From positions 1,550,001 through 1,614,000 of the forward strand of contig NC_080075.1 in assembly GCF_949987535.1 (NCBI RefSeq): a DNA stretch of 64,000 nucleotides. Reading direction: 5' to 3'. This DNA comes from Balaenoptera acutorostrata (taxonomy: Eukaryota > Chordata > Mammalia > Artiodactyla > Balaenopteridae). A model generated the notes under the pieces. That model had not been told where the DNA came from. It saw only the letters and a list, made by a program, of their open reading frames with translations, and searched no databases. How positions within the stretch are numbered: position 1 is the first letter of the stretch; each line of letters opens with the position of its first letter. The position numbers and the translations under genes were made by a program. Shown here one piece after another: positions 32,095 through 43,839 of the stretch.

Positions 32095-33970
32095 TTTGCC
32101 TATCTTACTGTGTTTGGGGTCTCCTTTTCACAGGCTGCAGGTTCGTAGTTCCCGTTGTTTTTGGTATCTGTCCCCAGTGGCTAAGGTTGGTTCAGTGGGT
32201 TGTGTAGGCTTCCTGGTGGAGGGAACTAGTGCCTGAGTTCTGGTGGATGAGGCTGGATCTTGTCTTTCTGGTGGGCACGTCCACGTCTAGTTGTGTATTT
32301 TGGGGTGTCTGTGGCCTTATTATGATTTTAGGCAGCCTCTCTGCTAATGGATGGGGTTGTGTTCCTGTCTAGCTAGTTGTTTGGCATAGGGTGTCCAGCA
32401 CTGTAGCTTGCTGGTCGTTGAGTGAAGCTGGGTCTTGATGTTGAGATGGAGATCTCTGAGAGATTTTTGCCGTTTGGTATTACGTGGAGCTGGGAGGTCT
32501 CTTGTGGACCAGTGTCCTGAAGTTGGCTCTCCCACCTCAGAGGCACGGCCCTGATGCCTGGCTGGAGCACCAAGAGCCTTTCATCCAAACGGCTCAGAGT
32601 AAAAGGGAGAAAAAATAGAAAGAAAGAAAGAGGCTATAATATAGTGAAGTAAAATAAAGCTATTATAAAGCAAAGCTATACAGACAAAATCTCACCCAGA
32701 AGCATATACATATACACTCACAAAAAAAAGGAAAAGGGGAAAAATTAATATATCCTGCTCCCAGAGTCCACCTCCTCAATTTGGGATGATTCGTTGTCTA
32801 TTCAGGTATTCCACAGATGCAGGTACATCAAGTTGTTTGTGGAGTTTTAATCCGCTGCTTCTGAGGCTGCTGGGAGAGATTTCCCTTTCTCTTCTTTGTT
32901 TGCACAGCTCCCGGGGTTCAGCTTTGGATTTGGACCCGCCTCTGCATGTAGGTCGCCTGAGGGCGTCTGTTCCCGCCCAGACAGGACGGGGTTAAAGGAG
33001 CAGCTGCTTCGGGGGCTCTGGCTCACCCAGGCCGCGGGGAGGGAGGGGTACGGAGGAGGCGGGGCGAGCCTGCGGCGTCAGAGGCGTTGTGACGTTGCAG
33101 CAGCCTGAGGCGCGCCGTGCGTTCTCCCGGGGAAGTTGTCCCCGGGTCACGGGAGCCTGGCCGTGGCGGGCTGCACCGGCTCCCGGGAGGGGCGGTGTGG
33201 AGAGTGACCTGTGCTCACACACAGGCTTCTTGGCGGTGGCAGCAGCAGCCTTAGCGTCTCCTGCTTGTCTCTGGGGTCCGTGCTGATCGCCGCGGCTCGC
33301 GCCAGTCTCTGGAGTTCGTTTAGGCGGCGCTCTGAATCCCCTCTCCTCGCGCACCAGGAAACAAAGAGGGAAGAAAAAGTCTCTTGTCTCTTCGGCAGCT
33401 GCAGACTTTTCCCCGGACTCCCTCCCGGCTCGCCGTGGCGCACTAACCCCTTCAGGCTGTGTTCACGCCGCCAGCCCCAGTCCTCTCCCTGCGATCCGAC
33501 CGAAGCCCGAGCCTCAGCTCCCAGCCCCGCCCGCCCCGGCGGCTGAGCAGACGAGCCTCTCGGGCTGGTGAGTGCTGCTCGGCGCCGAGCCTCTGTGCGG
33601 GAACCTCTCCGCTTTGCCCTCCGCACCTCTGTGGCTGCGCTCTCCTCCGCGGCTCCGAAGCTTCCCCTCCGCCACCCGCAGTCCCCGCCCGCGAAGGGGC
33701 TCCTAGTGTGTGGACACCTTTCCTCCTTCACGGCTCCCTCCCACTGGTGCAGGTCCCGTCCCTATTCTTTTGTCTCTGTTGTTTCTTTTTTCTTTTGCCC
33801 CACCCAAGTACGTGGGGAGTTTCTTGCCTTGTGGGAGGTCTGACGTCTTCTGCCAGCGTTCAGTGGGTGTTCTGTAGGAGCAGTTCCCCGTGTAGATGTA
33901 TTTCTACTGTATCTGTGGGAAGGAAGGTGATCTCCGCGTCTTACTCTTCTGCCATCTTGCCCTATCCCCC
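32095..33970 (-). promoter_or_regulatory. L1 5' UTR with internal promoter
   Basis: About 1.9 kb upstream of ORF1. The part from 32890 to 33760 is strongly GC- and CpG-rich, unlike anything else in the window. A YY1-type motif (caagatggc on the minus strand, 33959-33951) lies within about 20 bases of the 5' end at 33970, the position at which YY1 directs start-site choice in characterised L1 promoters. Long GC-driven frames on both strands (up to 194 codons) are artefacts. Intact length implies full-length reverse transcription. Confidence 0.85.
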
Positions 33971-33980
33971 TACGTATCTT
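33971..33980. repeat. Target-site duplication of the full-length L1, right copy
   Basis: tacgtatctt, against taagtatctt at 26567-26576. The older L1M resumes immediately to the right. Confidence 0.75.
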
Positions 33981-35635
33981 TTAAGAGCTTAGTCGACATC
34001 TGTATATCCTTTTCACTGAAATGTCTTTTCATGGATGTTGCCCATGTTTTAACTGGATTGCTTGTTTTTCAACTGCTCTGTTTTGAGATATGTACATGTT
34101 TACCTGTATCTATAGATACAGATATTCTAGATACCAGTCCTTTGATATGTAGCTGGGGAATATTTTCTCCACTTGATAGCTTGTCTCTTCATTTTCTTCA
34201 TAGTATCTTTTACAACGTGAGATTTTCAATTTTGATGAGGTCCATTTTATCAAATTGTCCTTTGATCGATGATGGCTTTAATGTCAGGTCTAAGAATTCT
34301 TCACCTACTCCTAGTTTTCAAAGAGTTTCTTCTACGTTGTTTTCTAAAAGTTTTATAGTTTTTTGTTTTACCTTTAAGTCCATGATTTATTTGTGCACTT
34401 TGGGTTAATTATTGGATAAAGTGTGAGTCATAGGTCAAGATTCTTTTTAAAATTTTTGTCCGATTGCTCCAGCCCCATTTGTTGAAAAGTCTGTATTCTT
34501 CTGTTAAATGGCTTTTGCACTTTTTTGGAAAATCTTTTGGATCTATTTGTGTGGACCTATTTCTGGGTTCTCTGTTCTATCCCATTAATCTATGTGTCTA
34601 TAACTCTGCCAATTCCATAGATATTATTATAACCATGTAATAAGTCTTAAAACCAGGTAGACTGAATGCTTCCACTTTATTCTTCTTTTTCAAAATTATG
34701 TTAGCCATTCTAGCTCCTTTACTTCTTCATAGAGATTTTAGAACAATTTTGCCTATATCTACACAAAATCTTTCTGGGATTTTGATAAGAATTATGTTAA
34801 GTTTGTACATCAGTTTGTCAAGAAGTGACTTCTTCACTATGTTGAATCTTCCAATTTTTGAACATGGTATATCCCTCAATTTATTTGGTTCTTCTTGGAC
34901 TTCTTTCATCAGTGTGGTTTTTAGCACATAAGTTCTATACATGTTTGTTAGGTTTACATGTAAATAATTCATTTATTGATATTTTGAGTGGTTATAGTGT
35001 TTTTAAAAGTTTGGTGCCCACGTGTTTATTGCTAATACATATATATGTAATATAAATATACAATATATGTAATATATATATTATATATACATATTATTAA
35101 TTCATATATAATATGTCATATAAACATGTATATGTATTACATATATAACAATTTATAATTATAAACGTTATATTATATATAAATTATATACACACAACAC
35201 AATTGATTTTTAAATGTTGATCTTGTATCCTGTGAACTTACTGAGCTCACTTATTAGCTCTGAGAGTATTTTTTTTCTTTTGTAAATTCTTTGGGATTTT
35301 CTATGTAGACAACCATGTCATTACCAAATAAGGATGTTTTATTTCTTCCTTTCCAATCTCTATGTCTTTCTTTTCCTTATCTTGCCTTATTATACTGGCT
35401 ACAACTTCCAGCATTATGCTAAATCAGAGTGGTTTTCTATTTTCTGGAAGAGATTCTGCACATTTCCTGTTAGTTTTTTATACATTAGGTAGACTTCTCC
35501 AGTGAAACCATCTGGGCCTGAAATTTTCTTTCTTGGGGAGTATTTATAAATTCAGTTTCCTTAATATTTATAGGGCTATTCAAATGATCTATTTCATCTT
35601 GGGGGAATTGTGGTTTATATTTTCCTGGCTCAAAG
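33981..35635 (-). mobile_element. Old LINE-1 (L1M) ORF2, continuation beyond the insertion
   Basis: Antisense L1M ORF2 words in collinear order: 'cgacatctgtatatccttttc', 'gatgttgcccatgttttaa', 'agccccatttgttgaaaag', 'ttgaatcttccaatttttg', 'ctcttatta-gctctgagag', ending near 'ccatctgggcctga'. It is the right-hand part of the element at 25636-26566. Short frames such as 34727-34972 are decayed ORF2 residues. A TATA-rich microsatellite interrupts it at about 35035-35200. Confidence 0.8.
35035..35200. repeat. TATA/ATATGT-rich simple repeat
   Basis: Imperfect TATATA and ATATGTAATA units, inside the old L1M. Confidence 0.9.
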
Positions 35636-35892
35636 GGGTCTGGTACCTCCCCTTCAAGAGGCAGTAAAGCATGGCTAGATCATGACCTTTTCAAAGGGAG
35701 GTAACTAGAGTGAGGACCCTCTGGGGCCAGAAACATACAAAGCAGGAAAGGGACCCAGAGAAAATCATGGAGGAAAACTGTCCCCCAAATGAACACTTTT
35801 CTTCTTTCCCAGGTCAAATGCAGCTTCTTCCACAACCCGTCCATCCTACCCTACCTTGCTTTGAACCCTCCATGTTGCTACAGTCTTAATTC
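35636..35892. other. Unique DNA, no gene seen
   Basis: Short repeat-free interval between two L1M copies. Confidence 0.4.
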
Positions 35893-36060
35893 TGGTTCTG
35901 GCCTTTGTGAGCTGTGTGACTGTAGGAAAGTTATCTGCCTACTCCGTGCCTCGGTTTCCTCTCTGTAACAATGGAGATAGTCATAATATTTTCCTCATAT
36001 GATTGTGTGAGAATTCAAGCGAGTTCGTAAACATAAAATGTTTACATGGTGCTACTGGCT
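35893..36060 (+). mobile_element. MIR SINE fragment
   Basis: Clear MIR order: 'gtgagctgtgtgactgtagg', 'gtgcctcggtttcctctctg', 'aacaatggagatagtcataat', 'atgattgtgtgagaattcaa'. Confidence 0.8.
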
Positions 36061-37152
36061 ATCTTCTTTTTCCAGGACCATTTATTGAGAAGGCTTTCTT
36101 TTTCTCATTGAATTACTTTGACACCTTTTTTTGTTCTCAGAATAACCTACAACACATGTGAGTTTATTTCTAGATTCTTCTCATTTCCGCTGATCTATTT
36201 GTATATACTTCTGCAAATAGCACATGATATTTGTTACTGTTGCTTTAGAGTTAACCTTGAAGTCAGGGAGTGCAAATGCTCTAATTTTGTTTAACTTCAT
36301 GATTGTCTTGCTACTTGAGGTCATTTGTATTCCCATGTAAATTCTGAAATTAACTTGCCAATTTCTAGTTTTTAAAAAAGACTGATATAATTTTTTTGGA
36401 GTTGCATTGAACCTCTAGATCATTCTGGAAGAGAACTGACATTTTAACAATATAGAGCTTTTCAATGCACCAACGTGATTTATAGCTCCATTTATTTGGG
36501 CCTTTTAAAATTTCTTTCAGCAATGTTTTCTAGAAGTGTTGCCCATCTTTTGTTAAATGTGTTCCTAGGGGTTCTTTATAATGCTACTAACAATTCTGAG
36601 GTTTTAAACCTCATTCTCTAATTGTTTATTGCTGGTAGAAATATAATTAATATTTTATATATTGATCTTTTAACCTGAGACCTTGCTAAATTCATCTGTT
36701 CTGGTATTTGTATGTTCCCTCAGATTTTCTACATACAAAATCATGTAACCTGCACATACAAAAGCTTTACTTTTTTTTTTTTTTTTTAATGAAAGCTTCT
36801 TTATTTATTTATTTTTGGCTGTGTTGGGTCTTCGTTTCTGTGCGAGGGCTTTCTCTAGTTGCGGTGAGTGGGGGCCACTCTTCATCGCGGTGCGCGGGCC
36901 TCTCACTATCGCGGCCTCTCTTGTTGCGGGGCACAGGCTCCAGACGCGCAGGCTCAGTAGCTGTGGCTCACGGGCCCAGTTGCTCCGCGGCATGTGGGAT
37001 CTTCCCAGACCAGGGCTCGAACCCGTGTCCCCTGCATTGGCAGGCAGACTCTCAACCACTGCGCCACCAGGGAAGCCTCTATACATATTATTTTATCTGC
37101 TTTGAAATTTGGCTACAAGGGATCTTTATTTTCTTGGAACCTTTGAATATCA
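36061..37152 (-). mobile_element. Second old LINE-1 (L1M) ORF2 copy, split by a SINE
   Basis: Antisense ORF2 words at 36065-36765 (ccaggaccatttattgagaa, ccttgaagtcagggagtgca, cattctggaagagaactgac, tagctccatttatttggg). A short L1-like AT-rich remainder follows the SINE (37080-37150). It repeats the same ORF2 region as 34440-35000, so it is an independent insertion. Confidence 0.7.
36771..37077 (-). mobile_element. CHR-type SINE
   Basis: Minus-strand copy very similar to those at 29412 and 59609: left T-rich tail with (TTTA)n, internal 'ttcatcgcggtgcgcgggcc', head at the right (ccaccagggaagcc). Target-site copies are not convincing. Frames of 93-176 codons here are artefacts. Confidence 0.96.
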
Positions 37153-37510
37153 ACTCGGGCTGTCATAACAAAACACTACAGACTGGTGGCTTAAACGGCA
37201 GAAGTTATTTCTCACAGTCCTGGAGGCTGGAAGTCTGAGGTCAAGGTGCCAGCGTGGCCGGGTTCTGGTGAGGACTCTGTTTCTACCCTGTAGACGGCCA
37301 CCTTTTCCCTGTGGGCTCCCATGGCAGAGTGAGCAAGCTCTCTCCACACTTGTATTAGTGTAATAAAGACACTAATTCCATCATGAGGGCCCCTCCCTCA
37401 CGGCCTCATCTAACCCTAATCATCCCCCAGAGGCCCCATCCCCAAGTACCATCACCTTGGGAGTCCAGGCTTCAACACGGGAATCTCGGGAGGACACAAT
37501 TCAGTCCATG
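37153..37510 (-). mobile_element. MLT1-like LTR (ERVL-MaLR)
   Basis: Antisense MLT1 order: 'actggtggcttaaacggcag', 'ctcacagtcctggaggctgg', 'ggcttcaacacgggaatctc', 'ggacacaattcagtccatgg'. No internal retroviral sequence adjoins it. Confidence 0.88.
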
Positions 37511-37519
37511 GAAACCTCT

Positions 37520-39600
37520 TATCTGTAATTATCCTCTTTCTCTACTAATGCTTTTGTTTGTTTTCTGGCTAAAGTATGTGTTTTGTCTGAAGGTCCTTTT
37601 GGTGGTGAGTACTTATCCCTCGGTAGTAGTGTAGTATAATAATATAATATACAGCTGGAGATTAAAAAATATAACAATGACTTTTAATGAGAGTTTACCC
37701 ACTTTCATTTACTGTGATTACTCATATATTTGGAATTAGGTTTTTTTGAATATTATACTCTTAATCAATCTTTTTCTTTTTTGTTGGGAGGGGTGCTTCA
37801 TTGAGGTTTTATTGCTGCACTGTACTTTCCACTCCTGGTTTGAAATTTATATGGGCTATTTCTATTATCTCAGTGGTCACTTTTTAAATGTAAATTGCAT
37901 ACCAGTCGAGTACAAAGTTAGCTAAGTGCTCTGCCATCACCCTGAAACATGTAAATACCTTCAGTTTTTAAATTAGTTAGTGCCTTTCCAACTTGCATGC
38001 TATTATTAACCAGTATTTTGAGTACTTTGTTTTGCTTATCCTGAAATTTGGTAACCCTATTTCTTATGTAACCAGCATTCATTAAGATCTACCCGCGTGC
38101 TGAATAGTTTCTTGCTCACTATTCCTTTGTGTGTTTCAGGTATTTCTTCTGGACTTATTACGTTCCTTCTCCTATCCTTCCTTTTGACTTTCTTTTATGG
38201 GATATTTCTTAGTAAACTTCAGTTTTTGCCTGAAAATAGAATGCACTGTCTTTCTTGAGTAACTGTCCTAAGTGTTTCATACTTTGGGTTGGTAAATATT
38301 TTCTTTCCAGGTATTGAATGAGTTATTCCACCATGTTCTGGCTTCTATTAATCTACTGAGAAGTCAGCTCTCAATCTCATTGTTTTTATTTTGTAGTTAT
38401 AAGTCTTAACTCAGAGGCAGCTTGAGCTTTCTTTTTCTTTGTTGTTCTATAGTTTTATTGTCATATTTTTAATATTTTTCCTTAATTTATTGCCCTATGA
38501 CTGTGGTTCTTACTAAATCTAAGATTACATGACTTGCTTCAAATATGGAAATGTCTCACCAATATCTCCTTGACTACTTTCTCTTCTACATTTAATTTCT
38601 TCTCTTCTGAAAATTATGTTCTGTCTTCCCATTCTATCCAACATGCCTCTTAGCCTCTCCATATTTTTTCATTTCTCTCTCAAATGCATATTTTATATCT
38701 TTCAAGACCATTGCTATTTTTCCCTTCAGCAGTGTCTAGTCTGCCTTTTAATCTATCCATAGAATTTTTTAACATATTTATGACACGTTTTTCATCTCTA
38801 GAAGTTATATGTGGGTAGATTCTAAACCTGCTTGCCTTTCTAAGATAGTAAGTTTTGGGGGGTCATGTTATCAATTCTCTGGTTTGTTCCTTTAAAAAAT
38901 CTTATTCATGTTTATTTTTATTCTGTATGCAAGGACCCTAACATATGATGTCGTCTGGACTCTCTTTGCTCCTTAATCTTTTGGTCATTTATTGCTCATG
39001 TGTTTCATAATTTCAGATTGGAGTTTATGCTGCCCTGAACGCCATAGACACTTTGCTTTTGCATCTGCTGGTCGCCATATCTCTTTGAGCCACTTACTTA
39101 CTGTAATTTTGCAAATCTGTGTTTCCTGGACTGGGCAGAAAGTATAAATTCAAACCTCAAATGCTCGTGAAGGCAGAACCGTGACCACAAATCCCAGACC
39201 AAGACAGACAAGTCTCTTTTCCGTGCAGTCGGTTGAATTTTTGTTTTGTGTTATTCTATCATTGAGGCGTCAGCTCTCTGAGGGTCCCAATTACACGTAG
39301 GTTTCTCAGTTCTCAATCCTCCACTTTCTTGGGCCCAGGCCCATGTCTCTTATCCCTCTTGTGATTGGGAACATTCAGTACTTGAATTTACTAAAATTGG
39401 CAAAAAGGTTTGGGGGCACTTGTGGCTTTAGTGCACTCTTAAAAATTGTGTTTTCTGCACTTTCTTTGTTTTGGGCACCTAGAAATTTTTCTTAATTCCT
39501 TGTTGGTTCAGTTTAGGGTTTAAAGTTTTTATTTTGCTTTGTGTTTATCTTTACATTTTCCAGCATTTTATGTGTTGTATAGACAGATAAGTTTTCAAGA
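37520..39600 (-). mobile_element. Old LINE-1 (L1M/HAL1 type) 5' half
   Basis: Pyrimidine-rich antisense sequence with L1M/HAL1 ORF1-region words: 'catttactgtgattactcat', 'gagttattccaccatgttct', 'ctactgagaagtcagctctc', 'catctctagaagttatatgt'. Strongly decayed with no open frame. A second copy of this region is at 43840-45420. Confidence 0.65.
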
Positions 39601-39900
39601 TATCATGTTTTCCTGTTGCCAAAAGTGAAATTTAATTCAATATGTTTGTTTATTCAAAACCTATGATATATAGGATTACATCACAGTGTCTGCATTGAGG
39701 CAGTTGCAGAAAAAGCTCTGGTATTGGTTATGAAGTAAGGTATTGTTAGGATAATCAGTCAGGATTTAGGCAAAGTAAGCTCACCCTGTTGATGGGCCAA
39801 CACATAGTTTGGAAGAGAGCTGAGACTCTCAGCTGACAGGACCAACTGGTGGAGGCCAATTGGTGGTAATTCCTCAAGGTATTGAGTATACTTTCTCTTC
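39601..39900. other. Unique DNA, no gene seen
   Basis: No recognised repeat or coding sequence. Confidence 0.4.
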
Positions 39901-39957
39901 TGAGAGAGAGAGAGAGAAAGAGAGAGAGAGGGAGAAAGAGAGAGAGAGAGAGAGGAA
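39901..39957 (+). repeat. GA simple repeat
   Basis: Interrupted (GA)n, purine on the plus strand. The Arg/Glu and Leu/Ser frames over it are artefacts. Confidence 0.95.
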
Positions 39958-39999
39958 GTTTAACCATTGGAAACCATTGGAAGACACCGATAAAATATT

Positions 40000-40240
40000 A
40001 TGAAGAGTTCAGGCAGACTGGGGACAGACTCCCTAGATTTGAATCATGGCTCCTACCATCACTACGTATGTGACCCCAGAAAACCTCTACTTAAACTTTC
40101 TGTGCTTCAGTTTCTTCACCTGTGAAATTGGGAAAATAGCGTGCCTGTTTCAAAGGGCTGTTATAAAGAATAGGTGAGTCAATACTTAGAACGGTGTCTG
40201 GCATATAATGTTCAGTGCATCTTAGCTCTTCTTATTTTAA
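40000..40240 (+). mobile_element. MIR SINE fragment
   Basis: MIR order is clear: 'gatttgaatcatggctccta', 'gtatgtgacccc', 'ctgtgcttcagtttcttcac', 'gtgaaattgggaaaatagcg', 'ggtgtctggcatataatg'. Confidence 0.85.
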
Positions 40241-41954
40241 ACTATTTTCTGAGGTCTGTACTATGCAAAACGCTGTGGATGCAGTAATGAATGATGGTCC
40301 CTGCTCTCTGAGGGCTCAGTCTGCTGACTGTCTTGGCAGATACTAATAGGCCACTGTACCCTACATTACTTGTAGGTAAAAGGTGATCATCGAGGCATCC
40401 GTACACTAAACTAGGTATAGAAGTAGCTCAGAGGATGAGTTGATGAATTCCTCCTCAAGGGGTGAAATGAGGTAGAAAAGAGGAGGACCGCATTCGGGAA
40501 GAACATGATAAATATACTTTGTTGTCATGATAAATGTAACAGCCTCTTGGAGATGACCGGCAGGCAGTTAGGAAGAAAGGTCTTGAGTTACTGAAGACAG
40601 CTGGAGTTCTTTGTGGGCTCCGGGTTTCTGATTCAAATGTGTTTCCAGTCTTGGGTTTCTTTGACACTTCTCTTATTGTGCAGAATTAATCACCAGGTGT
40701 TTGAGAAGGCTGATGAATGCTAGACGGAGCATAATGCTTGCTTCAAGACCCCGACAGATCGCCTTGAAAGGACAGTCCTTGCTTCTCTTATTTCCCTCCT
40801 ATTTCCTATTCACCCCAATCCCAATGAGGGTGGAAAACGACTAATGTGTTTTTGTCCTCTGTTGAATACAGAGGACATGCGAATTTCTGTGAACATTAAC
40901 TTTCTACTTCATAGAACTGAAGGCTTTGTGCTCAGGACCCGCTCAGGCTTGTCCTTTTAATGAAACACTTGGTCTGAACACTTTTATCATTAAAAAAGTA
41001 ATAATGAATCTGTTACGAGGCCACAGAAGGAGGGTGGAAAGTTAATGCATGTTATAGAACAGAAAACAATTCAGCCACCACAGCCAGTGAATACAAATTC
41101 CCTTTATTCTCCTTGAAGTCATCCACTAAATTTTTTAACACTTTTCTCTTCTCTTCCTGACTCAGTTTTTACTCTGTCTTAAATGAGCAGAGAAAAAACT
41201 GACCCCTCAACCAGAAATCATTATTACCGCACAGCTACAGGAATGATGATGAATGCTTCCAGCACTGACCCCAAAGTCTGTGAGATCTTGTTGAATCATC
41301 AAAGATTAAATTTCACTCAGTAGCATGTCTTTTATCCTATTCTGCTTCTTTGAAATCTGAAAATCAATTGCAATTATAAAGTGAAAAGGCAAATTCCACC
41401 AACCACTCACACAAATCCGTTTCATCACTGGATAGTCACATCTGACTTGTTATTGCTCTCCATTAATTAGAACACTTGATCGACTAAAATAATTTCATAT
41501 CCTGGACAGGCTCAATAATGACATTTAATTTATATAGGAACTATTAATATGGGTTTCCTAATTGCAGCCCTCAATTCCTTAATATGAGTGGAACCACGGA
41601 ATCAGAAAATATATCCGGCTTGCCACCTAAGGGGTAGTAAGGTGCACCTGCTAATCTTATGGGACGGACAGATCCTGGGAAATATTGTGAAGTTATGGGC
41701 TTCCTCCAGGAGACAGGTTCTGTAAAGCTGCTTTTGGAGGACTTCCAATCTATTTCACCTACAGACACACCCTAGCTCAGTGGCAAGTCATAGATTTCTT
41801 GATTTATCTTGATTCTTGATTTATCAACTTTAGATAGTACCTACTGGCTCTCCATTATGAAAGATGATAAATTTTCCCTTGAAATTTATTCTTTTGGAAG
41901 CCCTTTTTTTTTGCTTTATGATTTGTGCATTTGGAGCTTCATTTAGGAAGTCCT
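40241..41954. other. Mostly unique DNA, L2-like at left, possible conserved part
   Basis: 40258-40340 resembles an L2-age repeat. From 40340 to 41950 I recognise no repeats. 41280-41580 is AT-rich, repeat-free and has TAATTA-type words (cattaattagaac), compatible with a conserved non-coding element but not proof of one. Confidence 0.35.
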
Positions 41955-42510
41955 ACTTACATAGCCAAGACATGGAAGCAACCTAAATGTCCACTGACAG
42001 AGAATGGATAAAGAAGATGTGGTACATATATACACAGTGGAATATTACTCAGCCATAAAAAAGAATGAAATAATGTCATTTGCAGCAACCTAGATGGACC
42101 TATAGATTGTTGTATTGAGTGAAGTAAGTCAGGCAGAGAAGGACGACTATCATATGATATTGCTTATATGTGGAATCTAAAAAAATGGTAAAAATGAACT
42201 TATTTACAAACCAGAAATAGAGTCACAGATGTAGAAAACAAACTTTTGGTGACCAGGGGTGTAAGCGAGGGGAGGGATAAATTGGGAGATTGGGATTTAC
42301 ATATACATACTATTATATATAAAACAGATAATCAACAAGGACTTACTGTATAGCACAGGGAACTCTACTCAGTACTCTGTAATGACCTATATGGGAATAG
42401 AATCTGAAAAAGAGTGGATATATGTATATGTATAACTGATTCACGTGACTCTACACCTGAAACTAACACAACATTGTACATCAACTGTACTCCCCCCAAT
42501 TTTTTTTAAA
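41955..42510 (+). mobile_element. LINE-1 3' end (ORF2 C-terminus and 3' UTR)
   Basis: Begins in the ORF2 tail (agccaagacatggaagcaac), passes through ggaatattactcagccataa and the ORF2 end, then the 3' UTR (actgtatagcacagggaact, acacctgaaactaacacaac) and a short T/A-rich end. It is 5'-truncated, not inverted. Confidence 0.9.
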
Positions 42511-42624
42511 ATGCAATTATTTCCCGTACCTGCCCCCACCCAAAGTACACATCCACATGCTTACAACATTTGACATAAAATTTCAAGGGAATTGTTTGAA
42601 TTTCTGAAGTTCGTACAATGACCT

Positions 42625-43110
42625 CATGTTGAGAATTGTTGATACCTAACTGAGTGCATTCTATATGCCAGAATACATGGGGGGTACAAATTGAATAGCG
42701 AGTGTTTTCTGCCTTCAAGGAACTTACAATCAGAGGAGGCACGCAGAGAATAAAAGATGCAACAGGAATTCACTGCAAGGATACTTAGAATTATCCTGGG
42801 AGAGGGTTGAGAGAGTCGTCCCAGAGGCAGAATGCCTTACTAACAGCTACATGAAGAATGGGTAGAAATTAGCCAAGCAAAATTGGTGAAGAAGTAGATG
42901 GAAAAGGATGTGCAGTGGTGCATTTGAGGCAAGAATGTACACAGAAGTGTTCAAAGAAATGAAAGTACCTAAAATAAGTAGAGTGTGATGCAGGATGGTC
43001 AAGGGATCAGGCTAGAGGATGGAGCTACCCTTTGTGCCTTATTAAGGAATTTGAATTTTCACCCTGAGGGCAAGAGAAAATGGTTTTAGTGTTCTAGGCT
43101 TAGGTGAAAA
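42625..43110 (+). repeat. Old L2-age interspersed repeat (family unresolved)
   Basis: Degraded 'ctgagtgcattctatatgccag', 'cttcaaggaacttacaatca' and later 'tgaattttcaccctgagggc' words, shared in order with 55690-56000 and, for the 3' part, with 51780-52200. Confidence 0.5.
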
Positions 43111-43144
43111 ATACTTGGAAGGGATAAGTTACAGTGAGGTGTAA

Positions 43145-43385
43145 GAAAGAGCACAGACTCTACTGCCGGGTCCCCTGGACTTAGTCCTGGTTTCACCACT
43201 AAGCACTTAAATATTTAACATTGTGCTCCGGTTTTCTCACCTGGAAAGCGGAGAAAATTACACACCTACCCAGCCGAGCCATTGTGAGGACTGAACGAGT
43301 TTGTATGTGGAAAGTACTTGGCATGTACGAGCCACATAAGTTCTGCTCTTCCCCTGTCATCACCATCATCATGATCTGCAGCATC
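43145..43385 (+). mobile_element. MIR SINE fragment
   Basis: Near-complete MIR order: 'gagcacagactctactgccg', 'ggtttcaccactaagcactt', 'ggttttctcacctggaaagc', 'gccattgtgaggactgaacg', 'gtacttggcatgtacgag'. Confidence 0.85.
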
Positions 43386-43839
43386 TTCAAGGTGCAGATG
43401 TCACCGTGTTTAAGGAAGTTTGTGGCTGTAAAAATAGACGGAAGTGTACTGATTGGGCAGGTGCAGTTGACAGAATATGGTGATTGGTTAGATGTGGGTG
43501 AGGAGGTGAATCTGGGTGGATTCCTGGGTTTCTACGTTTAAGAATTAGATGAAGTGTGTGGTCATCACCATGCAGACTGAGGAGTAGAAGGACAATTGAA
43601 ATGGATATAAAATTTCCCATTTTTAGATGTAGAACTCTATGCATCTCTAGCAGATGCTAAATCAAGGTTTCTAATGGTATAGTTCAAATCTCCTGTGCCT
43701 CACCAAGTTTTTGTCTGAGAAAACCTTCATGTACTTATGTAAATGCATGAACATCTTCTGTTCAAATGGTGGATATAACAGTCTTGTAGCTATGTCAACG
43801 CTTATGTATATATTAATTTTTATCATCCTAGTGATTCGA
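43386..43839. other. Unique DNA, no gene seen
   Basis: Frames of 85-106 codons on opposite strands overlap the MIR edge and have no domain resemblance. Confidence 0.45.

Larger units (their letters stand above)
26577..33970 (-). mobile_element. Full-length LINE-1, antisense, carrying a nested SINE
   Basis: 7.4 kb including about 357 bases of SINE plus duplicated target. Read on the minus strand it has a GC-rich 5' UTR (33970-32095), ORF1, a short junction, ORF2, a 3' UTR and an A-rich tail (26577-26600). Candidate 10-bp target-site copies flank it. Its sequence is clearly less decayed than the L1M it sits in, making it one of the youngest elements here. ORF1 and ORF2 each carry frame lesions, so it is inferred to be non-autonomous. 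Confidence 0.93.

Noticed and set aside
33147..33992. Frames up to 194 codons on both strands in GC-rich DNA
   Set aside because: They lie in the L1 5' UTR CpG-rich block, where stop codons are rare; overlapping frames on both strands show no domain.
36708..37238. 176-codon plus-strand frame
   Set aside because: It runs through a CHR SINE into an MLT1 LTR. Similar frames recur at every CHR SINE copy.
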